Shown here in pieces: positions 18,221 through 26,819 of a stretch of 64,000 nucleotides of DNA. Below the pieces are notes generated by a model that worked only from the letters and a program-made list of their open reading frames with translations, was not told the DNA's origin and searched no databases. The stretch's first letter is position 1. Each line of letters begins with the position of its first letter. Both the position numbers and the translations under genes were made by a program. The stretch is from Sphingomonas horti (GTDB taxonomy: Bacteria; Pseudomonadota; Alphaproteobacteria; Sphingomonadales; Sphingomonadaceae). Location: contig NZ_WQMS01000002.1 of the NCBI RefSeq assembly GCF_009753715.1, positions 62,001-126,000 of the forward strand. The letters are read 5' to 3'.

Positions 18221-20464
18221 ATGGCCTCTCCTCCGCGCCCTTCGCGCTCCCCCCAGCCCAAGTCCGCTCCGCCCAAGGGCCGGCGCCTGCTCGCGCGCAT
18301 CCTGAAGATCGGCGGCGCGGGCGCGCTGGTCGGGATCGTCGCGCTGGTGGTTGCGGTCTATCTGCAGGCCTCGACGCTTCCGACCTTTTCCGAGCTCAAA
18401 TCCTCGCCCAACGGGCAGATGATCCGTGTTCATGCCGCCGACGGGTCGGTGCTGGTGTCGCTCGGCCCCAGCTACGGCGAATGGCTGAGCTATGACGAGA
18501 TCCCGCAGGTGATGAAGGACGCGATGGTCTCGGTCGAGGACAAGCGCTTCCGTTCGCACCCGGGTGTCGACCCGATCGGCATCGCCCGCTCCGTTTATGT
18601 GCGCGCCAAGCGCGGCTATTGGGCGCAGGGCGGCTCGACGATCACCCAGCAGCTCGCCCGCAACGTATTCCTGACCAACACCCGCACCTTCGGCCGCAAG
18701 GCGCGCGAATGGATCCTCGCGCTGGCGATGGAGCGCAAGTTCAGCAAGGACCAGATCCTCGAGCTCTACCTGAACAAGGTCTATTTCGGCGGCGGCTCGT
18801 ACGGCATCGACGCGGCGTCGCGCCGTTTCTTCGGTCATTCGGCGAGCAATCTGAGCCTGGCCGAAGCGGCGGTGATCGCCGGGCTGGTCAAGGCGCCGTC
18901 GCGCTATTCGCCGACCGCCGACGCAGAGGCAGCGATCGGGCGATCAGGCGTGGTGCTGAACTCGATGGTCGAGAATGGCGTGATCACCCGCGACCAGGCC
19001 GAGAATGCCGAAAGCGCCAAGGTCAAGCTGAACGAAGATGCGAACGAGAACAGCGCGCGCTATTTCACCGACTGGGCGCTGCCGCAGCTGGAGACGCTGA
19101 TCGACGAGACCGTCGAGCCGCTGGACGTGTGGACGACGCTCGATCCGGAGATGCAGAAGGCGGCGCAGGCGGCGATCCGTGCCAACGTGCCGAGCGGCGC
19201 GCAAGGCGCACTGGTCGCGCTTGACCGCGACGGCGCGGTCCGCGCGATGATCGGCGGCAAGGATTATGTGACCTCGATCTACAACCGCGCCACCCAGGCG
19301 ACCCGCCAGCCGGGATCCTCATTCAAGCTGTTCGTCTATCTGTCGGCGCTCGAATCCGGCTACAAGCCCGATGACACCGTCGTCGACGAGCCGGTGACGA
19401 TCGGCGGCTGGAGCCCGCGCAACAGCAACGGCCGCTTCACCGGCGCGATCAATCTGCGCACGGCCTTCACCTATTCGGTCAACACAATCGCCGCCAAGAT
19501 CGGCCAGGACGTGGGTACTACGACGATCGCCGACATGGCGCGGCGGTTCGGCATCACCACGCCGATCAACACCCAGCCGTCGATGGTGCTCGGCACGTCC
19601 GACGTGCGGCTGATCGACATGACGCGCGCCTTCGCATCGGTCGCGTCGAAGGGCATTGCGATCGTTCCCTACGGCATCACCAAGGTGACCACCACCGGCG
19701 GGCGGGTGCTGTACAAGCATCAGACCGACACCTCGCGGGTGCTGGTGGCGCCCTGGGTCGCCGCCGAGATGACCGACTTGATGCAGAGCGCGGTATCGGC
19801 CGGCACCGGTCGCGCCGCCCAGATCGGGCGCCCGGTCGCGGGCAAGACGGGAACCACCAGCAGCAACAAGGACGGCTGGTTCCTCGGCTTTTCGAGCGGC
19901 CTGACCACCGGGGTCTGGATGGGGCGCGACGATGCGCGGCCGGTGCCCGGACTGCAGGGCGGCACGGCACCGGCGCGGGCGTTCGCCGACTTCATGCGCG
20001 TCGCTGTGGCGGACCGCCCGATCGAGCCTTTCGAAACCGAGGTGAAGCTGCCGCAATGGCAGCTAGAACCCGACGCGGAAGCCTATTACGGCGACAGCGA
20101 CCAGACCGCCCCGCCGCCGGAGCAGCAACTCTACGACGAGCAGGGGAATCCGATTCCGCCGGACGTGCGGCCCTATGACGATCAGGGCGTTCCGCCCGAC
20201 CAGGCCGGACAAAGCGGGCAAGAGCGGCTTGACGATGCGTTCCTCGATCGCGCGCTTGGACGCGATCGCGGGCCTCCGCCGCCGCCGGTGCGCGATCCGC
20301 GCGACTCGCGGGCCTATCCGGATCAGCGCCAACCCCGCGGCTATATCGATCCCCGCGATCCGCGCTATCCGCGAGACCCTCGCGCCTATCCGCCGCCGCC
20401 TGCCGATTCGCGCGAGCGAGTGCGCCCGCAGCCGCCCCTCGATCAGGGCCGGCCGTATCCGTGA
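18221..20464 (+). CDS. Class A penicillin-binding protein (PBP1A family)
   Basis: 747 residues. A cytoplasmic basic start is followed by one membrane helix (about 25-50). The glycosyltransferase domain has EDKRFRSHPGVD and GGSTITQQLARN; the transpeptidase domain has SSFK near residue 366, SVN near 425 and KTGTT near 541. It polymerises and crosslinks peptidoglycan. The last 120 residues are a low-complexity tail rich in Pro, Arg, Asp and Tyr with repeated RDPR-like units. There is little room for the extra OB domain of longer PBP1A. The gene overlaps the convergent YgjP-like gene by 22 bases. Confidence 0.95.
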   Translation: MASPPRPSRSPQPKSAPPKGRRLLARILKIGGAGALVGIVALVVAVYLQASTLPTFSELKSSPNGQMIRVHAADGSVLVSLGPSYGEWLSYDEIPQVMKDAMVSVEDKRFRSHPGVDPIGIARSVYVRAKRGYWAQGGSTITQQLARNVFLTNTRTFGRKAREWILALAMERKFSKDQILELYLNKVYFGGGSYGIDAASRRFFGHSASNLSLAEAAVIAGLVKAPSRYSPTADAEAAIGRSGVVLNSMVENGVITRDQAENAESAKVKLNEDANENSARYFTDWALPQLETLIDETVEPLDVWTTLDPEMQKAAQAAIRANVPSGAQGALVALDRDGAVRAMIGGKDYVTSIYNRATQATRQPGSSFKLFVYLSALESGYKPDDTVVDEPVTIGGWSPRNSNGRFTGAINLRTAFTYSVNTIAAKIGQDVGTTTIADMARRFGITTPINTQPSMVLGTSDVRLIDMTRAFASVASKGIAIVPYGITKVTTTGGRVLYKHQTDTSRVLVAPWVAAEMTDLMQSAVSAGTGRAAQIGRPVAGKTGTTSSNKDGWFLGFSSGLTTGVWMGRDDARPVPGLQGGTAPARAFADFMRVAVADRPIEPFETEVKLPQWQLEPDAEAYYGDSDQTAPPPEQQLYDEQGNPIPPDVRPYDDQGVPPDQAGQSGQERLDDAFLDRALGRDRGPPPPPVRDPRDSRAYPDQRQPRGYIDPRDPRYPRDPRAYPPPPADSRERVRPQPPLDQGRPYP

Positions 20465-21159
20465 AGCGCGGCGCCGTGCGCGCGCAGCCACGCGCGGGCG
20501 GCGGACGGGCTTTCCCCCAGCAGCTGCCTTTCCAGCGCCTTGAATGCCGGTCCGTGGTTCATGTGGACGCGGTGCGCGACCTCATGCGCGACGGTCGAGC
20601 GGCGCACGAACGCGGGCGCCAGGATCAGCCGCCAGCTGTAGCGGATGTCGCCATCGGCCGAGCAGCTGCCCCAGCGCGAGCGCGTGTCGCCGACGCTGAC
20701 GCGGCGGACCGTCACGCCCGCTTCGGCCGCGAGCGCTCGTGTTTCCGCCTCCAGCACGCGCCGCGCCTCCGCTTTCAGCCAGCGCAGCGCCCGGATTTCG
20801 AACAGGTCGGGATCCCCGCCGACGCGGATCTCGTCCGCCTGCCGCCGCACGCCCCGTCTTTCGGGATCGGAGACTAACGCCAGCGTTTCGCCGCAGACGT
20901 CCAGTCTCATTCCCGGGACCAGACGCAGGCACGGCGCTCGCTTGAGCAACTGCGCCTCGATCCAGGGCCGCTGCTCCTCGACCCAGGCATAGGCATGGCG
21001 CAGCGAGGCACGGCGCGGCAGCGTCAGCCGCACGACACCATCGTGCGGATCGACGCGCAGCCGCATCACGCGTGCGCTCGCATGGCGCACCACCTTGACC
21101 GGCCTGCCTTCGAAAAGCGGCTCAGCCTTCGAGAATATGGTCTTCAAGCTCGCCGGCAT
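20443..21159 (-). CDS. YgjP-like (DUF45/SprT-type) zinc metalloprotein
   Basis: 238 residues from the ATG at 21159. Zinc motif HEVAH in VAHEVAHRVHMNHG near residue 193, preceded by TRSRWGSCS and RYSWRLILAP, the signature of the YgjP/DUF45 family, described both as predicted metalloproteases and, for one member, as a UTP-cleaving phosphatase. The start is uncertain because the first 12 codons overlap the end of the YcgN-like gene; a GTG a little downstream would still keep RPVKVVRHASARVMRLRVD. Probably co-transcribed with SCO and YcgN. Confidence 0.83.
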   Translation of the reverse strand: MPASLKTIFSKAEPLFEGRPVKVVRHASARVMRLRVDPHDGVVRLTLPRRASLRHAYAWVEEQRPWIEAQLLKRAPCLRLVPGMRLDVCGETLALVSDPERRGVRRQADEIRVGGDPDLFEIRALRWLKAEARRVLEAETRALAAEAGVTVRRVSVGDTRSRWGSCSADGDIRYSWRLILAPAFVRRSTVAHEVAHRVHMNHGPAFKALERQLLGESPSAARAWLRAHGAALHGYGRP

Positions 21160-21553
21160 CGGTCTCGGAGATTGTCCAGCCGCGCACCGACATGCCGGCC
21201 TTGTGCACCGACTCGGGATCGCCGCTGTTGAGCGGGTGCCAGTCGGGGAGGGGCTTGCCTTCCGCGCGCAGCCGATAGGCACAGCTGTCCGGCAGCCAGT
21301 CGAGCGTCGCGGCGAGCTTCGGCGTCAGCCGCACGCATTCGGGCACGAAGGCGCGGCGGTGCCGGTAGTTGGAGCAGCGGCCGCTATGCCGGTCGAGCAG
21401 CTTGCAGGCGACGTTCGTCGGAAACAGCTCTCCCGTCACCTCGTCCTCGAGCTTGTGGACACAGCATTTACCGCAGCCGTCGCAGAGCGCCTCCCATTGT
21501 CCGCGGTCCAGCGATTCTAGCGGCAGGTCGTCCCAGAAGCGCCCTTCCGTCAC
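21122..21553 (-). CDS. YcgN/YkgJ family cysteine cluster protein (UPF0260)
   Basis: 143 residues. N-terminal CDGCGKCC is followed by further cysteines in NVACKLL, GRCSNY, PECVRL and DSCAYR, the pattern of the UPF0260 group, thought to hold a zinc or iron-sulfur centre. Function unknown. It starts with GTG overlapping the stop of the SCO gene (GTGA), and its end overlaps the following YgjP-like gene. Confidence 0.9.
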   Translation of the reverse strand: MTEGRFWDDLPLESLDRGQWEALCDGCGKCCVHKLEDEVTGELFPTNVACKLLDRHSGRCSNYRHRRAFVPECVRLTPKLAATLDWLPDSCAYRLRAEGKPLPDWHPLNSGDPESVHKAGMSVRGWTISETDAGELEDHILEG

Positions 21554-22137
21554 CGCACCCAGCGCTTCAGCTCGGCGGCGATCGCTTCGGGCGTCCCGTC
21601 CTGCGGGATCAGGGCAATCGGCTTGCCGTCCGGGCCGAACAGATAGGCGACGCGGCTGTGGTTCATCAGATAGTCGCTCGCGCCCGGCCGCTCCTCCTTC
21701 GAATAGACGATCGCATAGTCCTTCGCGACCTTGGCGATCTGCTCGGGGCTGCCCGTCAGCCCCGTCAGCTTTGGTGAAAAGGCAGTGACATATTGCTTCA
21801 GCACCGCGGGCGTGTCGCGCTCGGGATCGACGCTGACGAAGATCGGCGCGATCTTTGCCGCGACGGCCGGTTCGGAGCCTTCAAGCAGCTTGTAGCCGGC
21901 CATCAGCCGCTGCAGGTCGACCGGGCACACATCCGGGCAATAGGTGTAGCCGAAATACATCAGACGATAGCGTCCGGCGAAATCGCGATCGCTGACCTGG
22001 CGCCCGTCCTGGTTGACCAGCGTGAACGGGCCGCCGATCCGCGCCCCGGCGAGCGGCGCTTCGGACGGCGGCGGCGCGCTTTGGCCGCAAGCGGCGAGGA
22101 CGAGCGGCAGGGCGAGCAGAAGGGAATGGAAGGTCAT
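21550..22137 (-). CDS. SCO1/SenC family copper-binding lipoprotein
   Basis: 195 residues. The signal peptide ends in a lipobox LAAC-G. The thioredoxin-like fold has the copper motif CPDVC in GYTYCPDVCPVDL near residue 68 and the conserved histidine in MNHSRVAYLFG near residue 157, so all three copper ligands are present. SCO proteins help build the CuA centre of cytochrome oxidase in the periplasm. No oxidase genes are nearby. First gene of a three-gene minus-strand operon. Confidence 0.92.
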   Translation of the reverse strand: MTFHSLLLALPLVLAACGQSAPPPSEAPLAGARIGGPFTLVNQDGRQVSDRDFAGRYRLMYFGYTYCPDVCPVDLQRLMAGYKLLEGSEPAVAAKIAPIFVSVDPERDTPAVLKQYVTAFSPKLTGLTGSPEQIAKVAKDYAIVYSKEERPGASDYLMNHSRVAYLFGPDGKPIALIPQDGTPEAIAAELKRWVR

Positions 22138-22191
22138 CGCGCGTGCAGAAATGCTGTGCTAATCCCGCGCGATCAAGTGCAGGTGGATCAA

Positions 22192-22788
22192 GTGAAGCTT
22201 CGAAACGCGTTTTTGCCCCTGTCGCTGATGGCCGCCACCGTTGCGGCGCCGGCGGCCGCGCAATTCTCCGACAGCTATAATTTCCTGAAGGCGGTCAAGG
22301 ACCGCGACGGCGCCAAGGCGAACGAGCTGCTCGGCAAGGGCGGCCCGAACCTGATCAACACGCCCGACTTCTCGACCAGCCAGCGCGCGATCCACCTGGT
22401 CGTCAAGGACGGTGATCTGGCCTGGCTCGCTTTCCTGCTGCAAAAGGGCGCGCGCGTCGACGTGAAGGACAATCAGGGCAACACGCCGCTGATGGACGCC
22501 GCCCGTTCCGGTTTCCTGGACGGCGCGCGGCTGCTGATCGCCAAGGGCGCACCGGTGAATGCAAGCAATTCGATGGGCGAGACACCGCTGATCATCGCCG
22601 TCCAGCGCCGCGACGTGGCGATGACGCGGCTGCTGCTGACCGAAGGCGCGGATCCGGCGAAGCGCGACAACGCCAGCGGCATGTCGGCGCGCGAATATGC
22701 GGAGCGCGACGGGCGCTCCGATGCGATCCTGAAGCTCATGGATGAGATCAAGCCGGCGCCGAAGCGCGGAATCGCCGGCCCGAAATAA
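22192..22788 (+). CDS. Exported ankyrin-repeat protein
   Basis: 198 residues. A signal peptide (VKLRNAFLPLSL to PAAAQ) is followed by three to four ankyrin repeats: QRAIHLVVKDGDLAWLAFLL, then NQGNTPLMDAARSG, GETPLIIAVQRRD and SGMSAREYAERDG. It is probably periplasmic and binds another protein. AGGTGG lies five bases before the chosen GTG at 22192; GTGs at 22177 and 22183 are also in frame. It diverges from the SCO operon and ends directly against the convergent mmcB. Confidence 0.85.
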   Translation: MKLRNAFLPLSLMAATVAAPAAAQFSDSYNFLKAVKDRDGAKANELLGKGGPNLINTPDFSTSQRAIHLVVKDGDLAWLAFLLQKGARVDVKDNQGNTPLMDAARSGFLDGARLLIAKGAPVNASNSMGETPLIIAVQRRDVAMTRLLLTEGADPAKRDNASGMSAREYAERDGRSDAILKLMDEIKPAPKRGIAGPK

Positions 22789-23235
22789 TCAGCTCAGCAG
22801 CGCGCACTCGGGATCGGTCACGCCGAGCAGCCGCCGCGCGGCGCGGCGCGCGAAATCGAGCGTCGCCGCCTTGCGCCTCGGCGCCGGCACCGTCGCTTCG
22901 GACGCGTCCCGCGCGATCGCCGCGTCATAGCGGTCGGCCACGATCAGGCCCGCCACGTCCGGCTGGAATGCCTCGGTCTCGAACGGCGACAGGTCGAACC
23001 CCTGCGGCACCGCCCAGAAGAAGCGGTCGCAATAATCGAGGTAATCGCGCCACTTGCCGTCCCCGAGCAGGTCGGCGCGGGAGCATTTAATCTCGACGAT
23101 GATGATCCGCCCGCGCGCGTCGACGGCCATCAGGTCGGCGCGGCGGCCGTTGCCGAGCGGCACTTCGCACAGCGCAACGTAATCATGGCGCAGCAGCAGC
23201 CGCGACACGCCACGCGCGACGTCGGCCGCGTTCAT
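22789..23235 (-). CDS. MmcB family DNA repair protein
   Basis: 148 residues. A PD-(D/E)XK-type nuclease core is visible: CEVPLGNGRRADLMAVD followed by IIIVEIKCSRADL, giving the D-ExK catalytic set. Caulobacter MmcB is needed for resistance to mitomycin C. RRARRLLG-like basic C-terminus. The ATG at 23235 is preferred over a TTG 12 bases upstream. It is separated from the upstream SleB-like gene by a terminator, so it likely has its own promoter within a very short space or depends on read-through. Confidence 0.85.
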   Translation of the reverse strand: MNAADVARGVSRLLLRHDYVALCEVPLGNGRRADLMAVDARGRIIIVEIKCSRADLLGDGKWRDYLDYCDRFFWAVPQGFDLSPFETEAFQPDVAGLIVADRYDAAIARDASEATVPAPRRKAATLDFARRAARRLLGVTDPECALLS

Positions 23236-23245
23236 CGCCGAATGC

Positions 23246-23273
23246 AAAAGGGCGGGATGCTTGCCACCCCGCC
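23246..23273 (-). terminator. Intrinsic terminator of the SleB-like gene
   Basis: Read on the minus strand, a GGCGGG...CCCGCC hairpin (6 bp, 11-base loop) is followed by CTTTT. It lies 35 bases after the SleB-like stop and just before the mmcB start. Confidence 0.6.
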
Positions 23274-23307
23274 GCTTTAGAACATCAATGGAACGATTTG
23301 AAGCCGC

Positions 23308-23973
23308 TCAGCGATAGAAGACGTGATTGCCAAGGCGGGCGACGCGGACCTTGTTCCAGCCCGGCGAGACGCTGGTGGCATGGAAGAACAAGGCGTTCGA
23401 CGCGCGGCTGTCCCATTCGTCGTCCATCGCGATCTGCGCGATGGCGACCGCGGTCTTCCAGAACGCGCCCTGGCGGTTGATCGGCGGGAAGTGGTTGCCG
23501 CGGACGAACGAGAATTGCCCCTTCTGGAAGACCACCGAGCAGACCGACGGCGGGAAGCGGCCGCCCGACTTGGCGCGGTTCAGCACGACTTCGGCGACGG
23601 CGAGCTGGCCTTCCAGCGGCTCGCCCTTCGATTCGAAATAGACGGAGGCAGCCAGGCACTCGGTCTCGCGATCGAGCGTGACGGGCATGTCCTGCTGGGA
23701 CACGAGTTGGTCGAGGCTCCTGGCCTGGATACGATCCGAATCGTCATCCGCGTCCGCAGGCGCTGCCGTGATGGCGCTGTCGCTGGTGACGGCGGGAACT
23801 TCGGGAAGCGGCTCGACGGCGACTGCCGGAACCGGCTGGGAAACTTGATCGTTGGACATGGCGGACACGGCATTCGTGACCGTTTCCGCGAAGGATGGGG
23901 CACTGCAGGCAATGCCGAACGCAGTGCAAAGCGTCACGGCCGCGAAACTCGCGGCGCGGTAGATGCGGCTCAT
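23308..23973 (-). CDS. SleB/CwlJ-type cell wall hydrolase
   Basis: 221 residues. A signal peptide (to PSFAE) and a Pro/Val/Ala-rich linker (about 45-85) precede the hydrolase_2 domain with ECLAASVYFESKGEPLEGQ, in which the glutamate of YFESKGE is the likely catalytic residue, then AEVVLNRAKSG and FFHATSVSPGW. It probably cleaves the glycan chain of peptidoglycan in the periplasm, as spore cortex SleB does; in non-sporing alphaproteobacteria the role is general wall remodelling. The 177 bases upstream (23974-24150) hold no gene. Confidence 0.9.
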   Translation of the reverse strand: MSRIYRAASFAAVTLCTAFGIACSAPSFAETVTNAVSAMSNDQVSQPVPAVAVEPLPEVPAVTSDSAITAAPADADDDSDRIQARSLDQLVSQQDMPVTLDRETECLAASVYFESKGEPLEGQLAVAEVVLNRAKSGGRFPPSVCSVVFQKGQFSFVRGNHFPPINRQGAFWKTAVAIAQIAMDDEWDSRASNALFFHATSVSPGWNKVRVARLGNHVFYR

Positions 23974-24150
23974 TCTTCGTTCGTACTATGCGGTGAGTCG
24001 ATCGATGGAAGGAGCGCCAAAACACCCGCGCTTCCCCCTGATCTTCCCCCCGACTGCGCAATCGCCCGTGGCGGTGCTTCCGCTTCACGACGATCCGGCG
24101 CGTGGCAGGTGGGCTCGCTTTCGGCGCGCCCGGCTCGGACGTCAACAAAA

Positions 24151-24483
24151 TCAGATCATTTCAGCGGCGAACCGTTCAGCGTCCGCGACGTCCAGTTCTA
24201 TTAACCATAAGTCGGGGTCCTGATCGCGCCGGCGCCGGATATAGGAGTCGCGCTCGGCTTCCGACTCAACATCTTGGGGCCCGCACGGCGTCCAGCGGTA
24301 GCTGCCGTTAATGTCCACGGTGCGCTCCAGCAGCGCCGTCGTCGCGCCTCGCTCGGCGCAGACCAGCAGGATCGCCCCTGCGTTCTCGTCGCCTTTCGCC
24401 AGCACCATCGCGAAGCCGCCGGCCGCCTGCACCCGCCGCAAAAGCGCGTCGACGGTCATCCGGCTGGTCAGGCGGGGTGTCAT
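24151..24483 (-). CDS. DUF1491 family protein
   Basis: 110 residues. Matches DUF1491: MTVDALLRRVQAAGGFAMVL, KGDENAGAILLV, and a DPDLWLIELDV end. No catalytic motif, signal or membrane segment; cytoplasmic and of unknown function. ATG at 24483 overlaps the thioesterase stop (ATGA), so it is translated with thioesterase and ptsN. Final gene of the hpf-ptsN-thioesterase-DUF1491 run. Confidence 0.88.
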   Translation of the reverse strand: MTPRLTSRMTVDALLRRVQAAGGFAMVLAKGDENAGAILLVCAERGATTALLERTVDINGSYRWTPCGPQDVESEAERDSYIRRRRDQDPDLWLIELDVADAERFAAEMI

Positions 24484-24941
24484 TGCGCGGCGGCCGCATA
24501 GCCCTTGAGCGACGACAGCGGGATTCGCGAGCGCATGAAGGTCCCCGTCCCTCGGGCCGCTTCCTCGCCGTCCGGCCCGACCAGCCGCGCCTCGGCGACC
24601 AGGACGCGGCGCCGGCCGCTGACCCACCGCCCTTCGGCGACCACCGGTCCCGCGACGATCGGTCGCGTGAAGAGCAGGTTGAACGCCGTCGTCAGCAGAA
24701 ATCGGTCGGTCACCAGGCTGTTCGCCGCATAGAAGGCGGCATCGTCCATCATCTTGAAATAGCTGGTGCCGTGCGCGGCGCCGGCCGCGTGGTGATGCTG
24801 GGTCTCGATTTCGAAGGCGATCCGCGCGACGCCTTCGTCGAGGATTTCAAGCCGGGACCGGAACAGCCGGTTGATGGGCGCCGAGTCGTAGAGCGATTCG
24901 AGCGCCCGGAAATGAGCCTCCGCGCCCGATTCAGGCGGCAT
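24480..24941 (-). CDS. PaaI-type hotdog thioesterase
   Basis: 153 residues from the ATG at 24941. Hotdog fold pattern: HHHAAGAAHGTSYFKMMDDAA followed by FNLLFTRPIVAGPV and ARLVGPDGEEAARGTGTF. The HG plus downstream acidic residue resembles the PaaI active site, which cleaves acyl-CoA thioesters. Substrate unknown. It overlaps the end of ptsN by 11 bases; an earlier ATG at 24971 would overlap by 41. Confidence 0.85.
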   Translation of the reverse strand: MPPESGAEAHFRALESLYDSAPINRLFRSRLEILDEGVARIAFEIETQHHHAAGAAHGTSYFKMMDDAAFYAANSLVTDRFLLTTAFNLLFTRPIVAGPVVAEGRWVSGRRRVLVAEARLVGPDGEEAARGTGTFMRSRIPLSSLKGYAAAAQ

Positions 24942-25395
24942 CGCGCGTTTCGGAATGCGCAAACAGGGCATAGAGCGCGTCCGGCGTCACCGCCCCGCGC
25001 AGATTGGCGACAAAAGCCCGGTCGCGCAGCCGCCGGCTGACCTGGGCCAGCGCCTTCAGGTGATCGGCACCGGCATCCACCGGCGACAGGAGCATGAACA
25101 CGAGGTCGATCGGCAGGTCGTCGATCGCGCCATAGTCGATCGGCTTTTCGAGCCGCACGAACGCGCCGCGGATTCCGTCGAGACCCTCGATCCGGCCGTG
25201 CGGGATCGCGACGCCGCCGCCGAATCCGGTCGTGCCCAGCCGCTCCCGGTCGTTGAGCCGGTCGACGACGTCCTTCGCCGACAGGCCCATGCTTCGCTCG
25301 GCGATGCCGCCCAGCGCCTGGAACAAAGCCTTTTTGTTGGCGACGGGCAGGTCCGCGACGACCGCATCCCCGCTCAGAAACTCAGTCAGATCCAT
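24931..25395 (-). CDS. ptsN: Nitrogen PTS enzyme IIA
   Basis: 154 residues. PTS EIIA domain type 2 with the phosphorylated histidine 66 in GVAIPHGRIEG and the nearby VRLEKPIDYGAIDD. PtsN takes phosphate from PtsO and signals nitrogen and potassium status without transporting sugar. It follows hpf by 66 bases. The rpoN gene that often precedes hpf and ptsN in other proteobacteria is absent here. Confidence 0.93.
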   Translation of the reverse strand: MDLTEFLSGDAVVADLPVANKKALFQALGGIAERSMGLSAKDVVDRLNDRERLGTTGFGGGVAIPHGRIEGLDGIRGAFVRLEKPIDYGAIDDLPIDLVFMLLSPVDAGADHLKALAQVSRRLRDRAFVANLRGAVTPDALYALFAHSETRDAA

Positions 25396-25461
25396 TCATG
25401 CACATCCGGAACGGCGCGCGGTTCCGGGCCCGCGCGCTTGAAAACAGGTAAGTGGTCGGCG

Positions 25462-26043
25462 TCAGGCGCGTTGCGGCTCGACCCAGCCGATGGTGCCGTC
25501 GCCTCGTCGGTACACCATGTTGAACGTCCCGGTCGCGCTGTTCTTGAACATCAGCGCGTTGGTGTTCCTGAGGTCGAGCATCATCACTGCGTCCGACACG
25601 CTGGCATCGGGCACATCGACCCGCGTCTCCGCGACGATCGGCGGATTGTCGGCCGGCTCGCTGTCCTCCGCTTCCGCTTCGGGAACGCTGAAGACGGTGT
25701 AGCCGGCATTGTCGAATGCCAGTTCGGCGGCGGCCGGCTGGCCGCTCCGGTCGCGCAGCCGCCGCATATAGCGCCGCATCTGCTTCTCGATCTTGCCGAG
25801 CGCGTCCTCGAAGGCCGGCATCGCGTCGATTCCCCGGCTGCTGCCCTTCAGCACCACGCCGTTCGGCACGTAGATGATGATCTCGCAGTCGAACCGATGA
25901 TCGTGCGGTCCCTTGCCGACCGTGACGGTCGAGGAAATCGCGCGCGCGTCATATTTGTCCGAAAGCGATCGCACGCGATCTTCCGCATGGGCGCGAAGCG
26001 CCTCGCCAACGTCGATCTGATGTCCGGAAACGCGCACGTCCAT
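25462..26043 (-). CDS. hpf: Ribosome hibernation promoting factor, long form
   Basis: 193 residues. The N-terminal domain (MDVRVSGHQIDVGEALR) binds the 30S decoding region; KYDARAISSTVTVGKG and FDCEIIIYVPNG follow. The C-terminal part (about 130-193, ALMFKNSATGTFNMVYRRGDG) is the dimerisation domain of long HPF, which pairs 70S ribosomes into 100S in stationary phase. A strong GGAGG precedes the ATG by a few bases. Not known to be linked to the dnaQ-coaE genes upstream, which are 63 bases away. Confidence 0.95.
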   Translation of the reverse strand: MDVRVSGHQIDVGEALRAHAEDRVRSLSDKYDARAISSTVTVGKGPHDHRFDCEIIIYVPNGVVLKGSSRGIDAMPAFEDALGKIEKQMRRYMRRLRDRSGQPAAAELAFDNAGYTVFSVPEAEAEDSEPADNPPIVAETRVDVPDASVSDAVMMLDLRNTNALMFKNSATGTFNMVYRRGDGTIGWVEPQRA

Positions 26044-26106
26044 CCCAACCTCCTTCGTCAGGGCGGGGCGTTTAGGGATGCGCCCCTGCGAGCGTCAACC
26101 TGTGGC

Positions 26107-26808
26107 TCAAGCGGCCGTTCCCATCGTCCAGACGGGATCGGCGATCTGAGCGAGGAATCGCGCATGCCGCTCCAGCTCTTGCGGAGAGGCGGCGTGCGGC
26201 CGCGCCGGCCGGACCGGACGCGTGATCTCATAGACGATGGCGTCCTGCTTCACCGCCTCGGCGGCCGACGGTGCTTCGGCGAGCGACAGGCCGATCTGGC
26301 GACCGCCGGTCAACTCGACATAGCATTGCGAGAGCAATTGCGCGTCGAGCAGCGCGCCGTGCTTGATCCGGTGGCTGCGATCCACACCGAAGCGCGTGCA
26401 CATCGCGTCGAGGCTGTGCTTCGCGCCGGGGAATTTGGTCCTCGACAGCGCCAGCGTATCGATCATCCGCGAGCGCGGAATGTGCAGACGCCCGGCCTCG
26501 CCGAGCTCGAAATTGAGGAACGCGAAATCGAATGCCGCATTATGGGCGACGAGCGGGCTATCCTCCAGAAAGTCGAGCAATTCCTCGCAGCAATCGCGGA
26601 ACAGGCGCTGCCCGGCCAGGAATGCGTCGCCGAGGCCGTGCACGGCCTGCGCCTCGGGCGGCATCGACCGCTCCGGGTTGAAATAGGCGTGGAATTCGCG
26701 GCCGGTCTCGACGCGATTGATCAGCTCGACACAGCCGATCTCGACCATGCGGTGACCTTCTGAGACCTGGATTCCGGTGGTTTCGGTATCGAAGACGACT
26801 TCGCGCAT
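26107..26808 (-). CDS. dnaQ: DNA polymerase III epsilon subunit (proofreading exonuclease)
   Basis: 233 residues. DEDDh exonuclease: Exo I FDTETTG with D7 and E9, Exo II HNAAFDFAFLN, and Exo III HGALLDAQLL. It removes misincorporated bases during replication. The start at MREVVFD (26808) puts Exo I at the usual position. Located eleven bases after coaE in the conserved run that leads away from the origin. Confidence 0.94.
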   Translation of the reverse strand: MREVVFDTETTGIQVSEGHRMVEIGCVELINRVETGREFHAYFNPERSMPPEAQAVHGLGDAFLAGQRLFRDCCEELLDFLEDSPLVAHNAAFDFAFLNFELGEAGRLHIPRSRMIDTLALSRTKFPGAKHSLDAMCTRFGVDRSHRIKHGALLDAQLLSQCYVELTGGRQIGLSLAEAPSAAEAVKQDAIVYEITRPVRPARPHAASPQELERHARFLAQIADPVWTMGTAA

Positions 26809-26819
26809 TACCCGGCCGA

